A DNA stretch of 64,000 bases from Heracleum sosnowskyi (taxonomy: Eukaryota; Streptophyta; Magnoliopsida; Apiales; Apiaceae), in the NCBI GenBank assembly GCA_030848705.1, contig CM061240.1:125662998-125726997 (forward strand), in the 5' to 3' direction. Of this stretch, positions 55,420 through 64,000 are shown one piece after another. The position numbers and the translations under genes were made by a program. Numbering within the stretch: position 1 is the stretch's first letter; every line of letters begins with the position of its first letter. Below the pieces are notes generated by a model, which saw nothing but the letters and a program-made list of their open reading frames with translations, did no database searches and was not told the origin of the DNA.

Positions 55420-56070
55420 TGATATATACCCAAAATCACCGTTACCGTCAACCATCCATAGCCGCACTCTATGGCTCGGTATCAGCCACAAGCGTCCAAA
55501 CATGGTCGCTCAGTCGACTAGCCGCCAGCAGAAGGACAAACATACACCAAAGACAGATCAAAATGTAACACTTAGCCAAATATCAACATGATAAAAGATA
55601 GAGTACATCCCAACTGTAGCATAAAGCACAACCACTCGACTGTACACCTCAACTGTAGCATAAAGCACAACCACTCGACTGTACATCTCAACTGTACATC
55701 TCAACTGTACACCTCAACTGTACACCTCAGCTGTACATCTCAACTGTAGCAAGAAGGCCCATCCCGCGCACTGTGGCTACAGTAAGCGGCGCCCACGTCA
55801 CAAGGACAGGTTTTGGTTCTATAAATACTCTGTCCTCACACAAAGCAAGGTACATTCACTCACACACAAACACTACACACACTCACCAGAAAATACTCTC
55901 GATACTTGCTGCATTTTATCATATTACTCTACTCCGTAACTGATTTTCACGCTGGAGGTGCTTGACGGCCACCACCACCGGGCAAGCATTATTTTGCAGG
56001 TCCCCAACCACAGGCCAAAACCACCACCGGAACAGTGTACTTGGCGACGGAGCAAGTGCAGCACCTATCA
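55420..56070 (+). repeat. 5' LTR of gypsy element 2
   Basis: 651 bp, TGATATATACCC...CACCTATCA. TATA box TCTATAAATACTC near 55819. It carries direct repeats of CTCAACTGTACA around 55600-55745. Confidence 0.8.
55600..55750 (+). repeat. Short tandem repeats in the LTR promoter region
   Basis: CTCAACTGTACATCTC and the longer AACTGTAGCATAAAGCACAA units repeat six to seven times just upstream of the TATA box. They are candidate transcription-factor sites. Confidence 0.7.
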
Positions 56071-56072
56071 TT

Positions 56073-56090
56073 TGGCGCTAGAAGGAGGGG
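56073..56090 (+). other. Primer binding site of element 2
   Basis: TGGCGCTAGAAGGAGGGG, identical to that of element 1. Confidence 0.75.
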
Positions 56091-56157
56091 ATCCTTTCTT
56101 TAAGAAAAACCTCCACCAAAATTAACACGACTTTCCGGACATTTAGGGTAAATCTCG

Positions 56158-59100
56158 GTGGAAATATCCCGCACGAGAGGCAAACCCATGGCAAACACAA
56201 GATCTACAATGAACAACCGAAATGCAGTCACAAGAGAAAACCCCACTCCCTCAGGAAACGTCCGTCGTGAAATCCCTAACACAGTTGGTGGGACCAATAA
56301 CCCGCCTAATCAGCAGCAGGCACCCCCGACTGATCAACCACCCCCCAACGTCGAGCTTAACCTCGATCTCACCGTCTACACTCAAGCCCAAGTAGACGCC
56401 CTAATCCGCGTCGCCTCGGTGTTTCCCCAACCACAGCAACCTCAGCAACCCCAAGCTTCCCAGCTCAATCAACACGACGAAAATCTCCAAAGCGAAGCAC
56501 AAAGCCGCCCTCGGCCCGCCAACTCGGTTTTCTCTCGTTTAGGCTCATCTCAGAATACTAGGCACAAGGAGCACGGTGGACCACAACACAAACCGGAAAC
56601 CTGGAAGGAAAATAGAAAAAAGAGAGATCTAAGGAAAGATATGGAAGAGAAGAAAGCTGAATATGAAAGAGCCAAGCGACGTCTAGAAAGTTACAGATCC
56701 CCAGAACCCAGAGTAGAAACGGGGAGCGTACAACCTACGAACGCGGATATGTTAAACACAATCCTTGAACTAAAAAGGAAGCTAGAGGGAGGAAGCTGCG
56801 CGGAAGCGGGCGAATCACCGTTCACCAAGCGACTGGAGAATGAATCCAAGCAAAGACACATAAAGCACATCAATCTTAACTCTTTTGACGGTCTGGGCGA
56901 CCCAGAAGAACACTTGAGCTATTTCGACCAACTCGCTCTCCACTACGAATATAGAGACCTGACAAGATGCAGATTCTTCGCCGCCACCCTTAGGGGAGGG
57001 GCACAGAGATGGTTTTGTCGCTTACCCGCTCGATCTCTTGATTCTTGGGCTGAATTCAAGAAAGCTTTCCTCAATAAGTTTAAAGCTAACCAACCTCACA
57101 AGGTGCACACCGTTTTCCTAGAAACAGTCGCTCAAAGAAACGGGGAAAGCCTACAAGTATACATTGACAGGTTCAAGGAAGCGGTTAACAAAGGCGTATG
57201 TGTAAACGAAACAGAAGCCCTAGTACATTTGCGAAGAGGCCTTAACCCGTACGAATGCCAGAAGTATGTCTGCAAACTCATGGAGGTGCAACCCACAACG
57301 CTAGCACGAGCCTACGACCTAGCATCCCAAGCGATCAACGAAATGGAATCTCTCAGCGTACTCAAACAGTCGAGGGCGCCCCCGCCGCCACTTCCGAGAC
57401 AACCCTACTTTCAAAGGGAACAATATACCTTCAGTCACACACAAAAACCTGTCCAACACCAGGTACAGACGACTCACGGCCCGGGACCAGTCAGGGAGGC
57501 CCCTGCCACAGTCAGAGACAGATTAGGTCCCCCAGTACCCCCACGCCCGGAGAAACGTCTTGAACCCAATTGAACCGCCTTGAGCATGCCTAGGTCCGCC
57601 ATCCTCCACGAGATTAGAGGAAAGCCTTTCTTCCAAACCCCGCAACCCATGTGGACCGCCCCGGACGACAGAAACAAAGACAAACACTGCGACTACCATG
57701 AAGCTCATGGGCACACGACGGAAAGCTGCCTATCACTCAAACACTTCTTGGAAAGACAAGTCAAGCAAGGAAACTTGAACCAATACCTCCCCCGCCAAGT
57801 CCAAGCGGCAGCCCCTAACAAAAACGTGGTGAACACAGTTTTTGGAGGGACCATTTCCCCCCCAAGGGTCGCCCAGCAAAAGGTGCTCTCCATCTCACAA
57901 AGTAAAACCGACAACACCATATCTTTTACTGACGCGGATTACGAAGGCATCAACCCAAATCATACCGAGGCCCTCGTGGTAACTTTGGATGTGGCCGAAA
58001 ATGTAGTAAAAAGGATACTGGTCGATAACGGATCATCGGTCGACATATGTTTCAAGCACACATGGGATCGACTAAAGCTCGGCGACGAGAAGCTAGAAGA
58101 ATGCCCTGATGAGACCCCTCTATATGGTTTCGGTCACAACGCCGTCCCTATAGCAGGAGTGGCAAGACTCCCGGTATACTTCGGAAAGGCGCCCAAACAA
58201 ATCCGCCACCTAGTCAAGTTCTACGTAATTAACACCGCTTCCTCCTACAACATGATACTCGGTAGACCAACCCTCAACCTCCTCAAAGCCGTCACATCCA
58301 CGCCCCACCTCAAGCTAAAATTCCCCACCCCCAAAGGGATAGGGGAGGTACGGGGCGATTCAGAAACCTCTAAGAGGTGCTACGGGATAGCCCTCGCTTT
58401 AGCCGCCACTGAACCCAGCAACATAAGGCGTCAAAAAGCCTCACGCAGGCGTCAAGACAGAAAAAGGAAACACATAGAGCACCAACTTAGCCACGCCAAG
58501 AGAAAGAAAGAGGTACAAGTTATTGATACCTTCGATCCCATGCCAGAAGACCCTCAGAGAATCGATGCAAACTTAAAAAGATGCCTCGAGAAGGACGCGC
58601 GACCCAATATATCACCAGTGGTAGAAATCGAGAAAATAGAACTAATCCCAGGCGACCCGACCAGGAAAATAAGCTTAGGCACGGGTCTGGACTCAATATT
58701 CAAAGAAGGATTGACAGACATACTCATAAAATACGCTGACATCTTCGCATGGTCCCCAAGCGACATGCCCGGTTTAGACGAGTCAGTCGCTATGCACAAA
58801 CTCAGCGTAAACGCAGACAAAGAGCCCAAAAAACAAAAAAGAAGGAACTTCGCACCAGAAAGACAGCGGGCAATCGATGTGGAAATTGACAAATTGTTAG
58901 AGGCAGATCTGATATGTGAAGTTTCGTACCCAAAGTGGGTCGCAAACGTGGTACTAGTAAAGAAAACAAACGGCAAATGGAGGGTGTGCGTCGACTACAC
59001 GGACCTGAATGCCGCTTGCCCCAAGGATCCTTACCCACTACCCAGCATAGACCAACTCATCGACGCGACCGCCGGACACCTCATGCTTAGTTTCATGGAC

Positions 59101-61881
59101 GCATTCTCAGGATACAATCAAATCAAGATGGCACCAGAAGATAGAGAGAAAACAGCCTTCATAACCCATAAGGGAGTTTATTGCTACAAAGTCATGCCTT
59201 TCGACCTCATTAACGCCGGCGCCACCTACCAAAGGATGATGAACAAAATCTTTGCATCACAGCTGGGAAGAAACATGGAAGTCTACGTGGACGACATGAT
59301 CGTAAAATCACTCTTGATAGAATCCCACTTGGAAGACTTGGAAGAATGCTTCATCACCCTCAGAAAATACAACATGAAACTCAACCCAGACAAATGTGTG
59401 TTCGCTCTCGAAGCGGGAAAATTCCTCGGATTCCTGGTTAGTCGAAGAGGTATTGAAGCTAACCCCGAAAAAATCCAAGCAATCATAGACATGCAACCGC
59501 CCAAAACTCTCAAAGACATGCAAAAACTTACGGGAAGGTTAGCGGCGTTACGAAGGTTCATCTCAAAGCTAGCAGACAGGTGTCTCCCATTCTTCGATAC
59601 TCTTCGAGGAGCCACATCCTCCAAAACCATCTCATGGACGCAGGAATGTCAGAGGGCCTTCACGGACCTAAAGCGATATCTCTCGTCGCCACCACTGTTG
59701 GCTGTCGCCAAACCCATGGAACCGCTGTCCCTGTATCTCGCGGCATCAGACAGAGCCGTAGGCGCCGTCCTGATAAAAGAAGAAGGAACCGCCCAGAGAC
59801 CAATCTACTATGTGAGCCAAGTCCTCAAAGACGCTGAAACCAGATATCTCAATGTGCAGAAATCCGCACTCGCACTAGTAACGACTAGCAGAAAGCCGAG
59901 GCATTACTTTCAAGGAAGGGAAATCAGGGTGGTAACCAACCAACCTTTAAGAAAACTACTCCACAAACCAGACCTATCAGGAAGAATGGTCAATTGGGCG
60001 ATAGAGCTAAGCCAATTCACGCTCACTTTTGCGCCAAGAACCGCCATCAAGGCGCAAGCACTAATGGACTTCGTAGTCGAGTGCTCCTTCTCTGAACAAA
60101 ATATAGGCAACACAAACCCACTCACAGGACAAGCAACGAGCGACCTCACAACGACAAACGACAAAGGCATCTGCAAACTCTATATGGACGGGTCGTCCAC
60201 CTCCCAGAGAAGCGGTGCCGGCCTAATCCTCATAAGCCCAGAAAACTTCCAAATTAAGCAGGCAATTCGCTTCGCCTTCAAAGCGACAAACAATAAGGCA
60301 GAATACGAAGCCCTTATCGCAGGACTCACCTTGGCAAAAAACCTGGAGGCAGCAAACATTGTCATATATAGCGATTCGTAACTGGTAGTCAGACAAACCA
60401 AGGGGGACTACGCGACCAAAGATGAGATTCTCCACAAATATCAACATATTGTCAAATCTTTGCTCGCCCACTACTCCATCCACTAATTAAAGCAAATCGA
60501 TCGTAATGATAACACGGTGGCGGACGCACTGTCAAGACTAACCCAAAGAGAAGGAACATCCTACGAAGAATCAGTTTACTTCGAAGAATTGACAAAACCC
60601 ACAACCGAACGCATCGAGGCACTCGAAATCCAAGACACCAGGGAAAATTGGATGACACCCTACATTCTCTACTTAAAAGATGGAGCCCTCCCAGATAACC
60701 ATGTCAAGGCAAAGCAAATAAAATTCCACGCGGACAAATATTTCCTCCAAGACGGAGTCCTATACAAAAGAGGGATCACTTGCCCTACACTCAAATGCGT
60801 CGACGAAGACGAAGCAACGTATTGCATGACAGAGGTCCACGAAGGAATATGCGGAGACCACATGGGAGCAAAAGCACTGGCGCACAAAATTCTAAGACAA
60901 GGATACTACTGGCCGAAGATGAGTAGCGACTGCAAATTGTTCGTCCAAAAGTGCTACCAATGCCAACTTTACAGCAACATGTCTCACAAGGCGCCAACTC
61001 TACCATCCTCAATACTCTCCCCAATCCCTTTCGCGGTATGGGGGATAGACATCATGAGACCTTTCCCCAAAGCCAAAGGCGAACTACAGTATGTAATGGT
61101 CGCCATCGACTACATGACAAAATGGGCGGAAGCCAAGGCACTTAAAAACATCACACAACAAGACGCCATCAAATTCTTCAAAGAACATGTCATCACAAGG
61201 TTCGGCATCCGTCGCATCCTCATCTCAGATAACGGCACGCAATTCGTAGGATCAAAATTCACCAAATTCCTCTCCGAACATGGAATCAAGCATAAGAAGG
61301 CGTCCGTCTGCCACCCTCAAAGCAATGGGCAAGTCGAAGTCACCAACAAAATCATAGTACGAGGGATAGAGAAACGCCTAACATCATCAAAAAGGAGATG
61401 GCCAGAAGAGCTACCACATGTCATGTGGTCATACCGCACAACCGCCAAAACAAGCACGGGAGAGACACCTTTCAAACTAGCATTTGGCACAGAAGCACTT
61501 GCACCTGTAGAAATTGGGTCACCTTCCTTCCGGATAATCAGTTTCGAGGAAACAACAAATACTGAGGGATTACGCACAAACTTGGAACTTTTAGATGAAT
61601 CACGCGACAAGGCCGTCGAGAGAATGGACAAGTACAAAGAAAAAACAAGAGACTATTTCGGCAAGCGGGCAAGAATCAAGACATTTGTGGTAGGTGATTT
61701 GGTCAACAGAGCAACCGAAGCATCTGACCCACGCCACACGGGCAAACTAATGCCCAAATGGGAGGGACCCTACAAAGTCATCCAAGTACTAAGACCAGGA
61801 TCGTATAAGCTAGCAAGGATGGACGGATCGAAAGTCAACAACACCTGGCATGGCGACAAACTCAGGAAATATTACCAGTAA
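56158..61881 (+). pseudogene. Gag-pol of gypsy element 2, three in-frame stops
   Basis: One frame throughout. Open parts are 56158-57573 (gag, 471 codons, with FDGLGDPEEHLSYFD and RGGAQRWFCRLPARS), 57580-60381 and about 60487-61881. The stops are TGA at 57571, TAA at 60379 (in the second RNase H, after YSDS) and TAA at 60484. Domains in order: CDYHEAHGHTTESC, protease VDNGSS, reverse transcriptase with YVDDM, RNase H, archaeal-type RNase H, and integrase with HHCC and D-D-35-E intact (GIDIMRPF, SDNGTQF, GQVEVTNK). The RT motif usually PFGL.NAG reads PFDLINAG, replacing a near-invariant Gly, and integrase GPF reads RPF. No indels are needed to follow the frame, so it died by point mutation. 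Confidence 0.9.
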
Positions 61882-62073
61882 AGGCGCACTAAGCGGTTGT
61901 CATTATGTATTAACCCCTAAAAACTCCAATCTATGTATGAGTGGGGTGACAACCCTTTATGTTTGAAAAATGCAATCTAATGAACGCGGAATGCTTTTGA
62001 CTCCAACTCTTCTCATAAACTAGAAAACCTCTTCAAAGGCAAAGGCCAATTACCAAGGCAACACGAAAGCAAT
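61882..62073. other. Post-pol spacer of element 2
   Basis: Non-coding link between pol and the 55-bp repeat array. Confidence 0.5.
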
Positions 62074-62680
62074 TACAAAGGAGGTGTCGCTCACCCCCAA
62101 GCAACGTATCATGCAAATAAAGCTAAGTCACAAAGGAGGTATCGCTCACCTCCAAGCAACGTATCATGCAAATAAAGCTAAGTCACAAAGGAGGCGTCGC
62201 TCACCCCCAAGCAACGTATCATGCAAATAAAGCTAAGTCGCAAATGAGGTGTCGCTCACCTCCAAGCAACGTATCATGTAAATAAAGCTAAGTCACAAAG
62301 GAGGTGTTGCTCACCTCCAAGCAACGTATCATGCAAATAAAGCTAAGTCACAAAGGAGGTGTCGCTCACCCCCAAGCAACGTATCATGCAAATAAAGCTA
62401 AGTCACAAAGGAGGTGTCGCTCACCTCCAAGCAACGTATCATGCAAATAAAGCTAAGTCACAATGGAGGTGTCGCTCACCTCCAAGCAAAGCAACATGCA
62501 AATAAAGCTAAGTCACAATGGAGGTGTCGCTCACCTCCAAGCAAAGTAACACGCAAATAAAGCTAAGTCACAATGGAGGTGTCGCTCACCTCCAAGCAAA
62601 GTAACATGCAAATAAAGCTAAGTCACAAGGGAGGTGTCGCTCACTCCAAAGCAACGTCACATGCAAATAAAGCTAAGGCA
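62074..62680 (+). repeat. 55-bp tandem repeat, about eleven copies, each a hairpin
   Basis: The unit is ACAAAGGAGGTGTCGCTCAC, CTCCAAGCAACGTATCATGC and AAATAAAGCTAAGTC. Inside is GGAGGTG-TCGCT-CACCTCC, a 7-bp stem with a 5-nt loop. The last units change from CGTATCATG to AAGTAACATG. Confidence 0.9.
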
Positions 62681-62885
62681 ACATTGAAACAGAACAAAAG
62701 ATAGAAGCAAACAACGGATAAACAATTAAAAACCAAAAGCGAAGTACGGCAAATTACAGAAACAGAAATTACATAAATGGCTCGTCTCTTACACAGCAAC
62801 AAAAGATTAAGTAGTTCACAAATCACCAAATCTAGTACACAATCTGGATATCGGTAAACTACCAAATACCAAAAGCTGACTAAAA
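62681..62885. other. Spacer holding the 3' UTR of the antisense gene
   Basis: No coding content that I can support. The antisense transcript of 62886-63814 would end here. Confidence 0.4.
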
Positions 62886-63814
62886 CTATAGAGACAGCGA
62901 CGTCCCGCTAACCAGCTCATCACTAGAATCTTCAGCAACTTCAACTTCAGCGTCAACAGCGGCCTCACCATCCTCAACCGCATCACCAGAAAGCGCCTCC
63001 TCGGCAACAGCAACAACTTCATCCTCCTCCATGTCAACAGCAGACTCGACATCCACTTCAGCATCCGCCACAGCAACATCCTCACCTCCACTAGAACTAC
63101 CGGCAGAAGGAACACTTCGCTCGCTCAACTCCTTTCTCAAGGCAGCATATTTCTTTTTCTGCTTCCGGGCGGCCCTTTTCATCTTCCTCGCCTCTTTCAT
63201 CTTCTTCTCGGCCTCCTCTTCAAGAGCTTTGCGAGTTGCTTCACAAGCACCCAACCTCTCAAATACACAAGTATCAGCCAGAGCATTCGTAGCAACTTCG
63301 ATAGACTTCTGGAAATCCTCACTCTTCTTCCAATTGGCAACGCCCACAGCAACCCTCTGGCGCATCTCTCTTTCAACAGCAGCCGCAACCTCCTTCATCA
63401 ATTCTTCCCGGTACGCATCACTGGCCCTGTATTTCATAATGGCAGCCTCTTCAGTAGGCCTGCTCGCCAAATGACTCTCAGCATCTGCAAGGCACTTCTT
63501 CGCATACTCAAGCTCCTTAGCCAGACGCTCAGTTTCAGCGACGGCCTTCTCAACACCAGTAGCAAGATCACCTTTCTCTTTCTCCGCAACTGCCACCTGT
63601 TCTTTCAATATCTCTATCCGATGATTAGCAAGAATCATCTTGTTCCTATACACATGGCGCTCCGAGAAAAATCTCTTCTTATCGGCCTCCACCTGATTTA
63701 GAGAAGCCACAACATTTTTCTTATACTCCTCCTGAGTATCAATCTCATTCTTCAACTGTACTTCAACCTTCCTCAGCCGCTTGTTCTCCAACCTGTAAGC
63801 GTCCCCTTGGGCTA
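62886..63814 (-). CDS. Antisense gene of gypsy element 2, C-terminal coiled-coil part (5' end cut)
   Basis: A minus-strand open frame (first Met at 63791, but the frame continues to the insertion point at 63814). It encodes a long coiled coil (LRKVEVQLKNEIDTQEEYKK to AVAETERLAKELEYAKK), a basic KKMKEARKMKRAARKQKKK patch, and an acidic Asp/Glu/Val/Ala tail (EVDVESAVDMEEDEVVAVAEE). The coiled-coil exon and position match the antisense gene of element 1, although primary sequence is only loosely similar. The N-terminal PF04195-like part is outside the window or beyond the insertion. Confidence 0.7.
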
Positions 63815-64000
63815 TGTTAGATCAGAATTCAATGATCGTCAGAAGCTAGACTCAACTGATCAGGATTGCTGACGTCATCAGTATTGCATGGTCATCAGTA
63901 TTTGATCAAGCGTCAGTATCTTATTGATCATCAGGATTCCTACTCAGATTATGATCAGGATTGATCATCAGAACTTGAAGCTGATCAGGATTCCTACTTC
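63815..64000. mobile_element. Start of a further LTR-like insertion
   Basis: At 63815 coding sequence stops and TGTTAGATCAGAATTCAATG begins, a typical copia LTR start. It is followed by clustered GATCAGGATT and GATCATCAG words, some inverted. The window ends before any diagnostic part. Confidence 0.5.

Larger units (their letters stand above)
55420..64000 (+). mobile_element. Tat-type Ty3/gypsy retrotransposon (element 2), older, 3' end outside the window
   Basis: 5' LTR 55420-56070, tRNA-Asn type primer site, gag-pol with three in-frame stops, a 55-bp repeat array, and an antisense gene that appears cut by another insertion at 63815. Same plan as element 1 but a different family: the LTRs are unrelated in sequence. 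The 3' LTR is not in the window. Confidence 0.88.

Noticed and set aside
62074..62680. Regular 55-bp repeats that resemble a CRISPR array
   Set aside because: The whole 55-bp unit is repeated, there are no unique spacers, and it lies inside a plant retrotransposon.

Overview
This is plant nuclear DNA, most likely from a eudicot with a repeat-rich genome. The support is a three-exon NAC transcription-factor gene, a two-exon secreted LRR gene of the PII-2 type, GT-AG introns, Tat-type Ty3/gypsy elements with a second RNase H and an antisense gene, copia and LINE debris, Stowaway and pogo MITEs, and small Helitrons. The species cannot be named from the sequence.

The main architecture is a tandem segmental duplication. 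Unit 1 runs from about 5669 to 21779 and unit 2 from about 21780 to 51894. Each unit carries, in order: a double-domain cyclophilin-like gene on the minus strand (7630-8631; 43488-44489), a deleted copia element flanked by GAAGG (13258-15230; 45321-47450), a NAC pseudogene (17265-17590; 48886-49186), and the promoter plus exon 1 of the LRR gene (21469; 51589). Only unit 2 runs on into LRR exon 2, so the LRR gene is whole at 51589-53445 and cut off at the junction at 21779. An intact NAC gene (3074-5114) lies left of the units, and a displaced piece of it (27460-28400) lies inside unit 2.

The two units serve as controls for each other: insertions present in one and absent from the other give empty sites. 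Unit 1 alone has a LINE 3' end, a copia 5' LTR carrying a nested Helitron, a Helitron at 16665-17203 with a perfect A|T empty site in unit 2, and a 178-bp TRIM-like insert with TSD AAAGA. Unit 2 alone has an internally deleted LTR element with 2.3-kb LTRs (21891-27454, TSD AAGGA), a Helitron with a pogo-like MITE nested in it (28401-29519), and a 12.7-kb Tat-type gypsy element (29719-42386, TSD GTAAA) whose two 709-bp LTRs look identical by eye.

From 55420 to the window end lies a second, older Tat-type element. Its gag-pol frame has three in-frame stops, it carries an 11-copy 55-bp hairpin repeat, and its antisense gene appears to be cut by another LTR-like sequence at 63815.

Candidate working host genes are the NAC gene, the LRR gene and the two cyclophilin-like genes. 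The most unusual are the cyclophilin-like genes. Both copies are open over 333 codons, both fuse two cyclophilin domains, and every domain has lost the catalytic loop.
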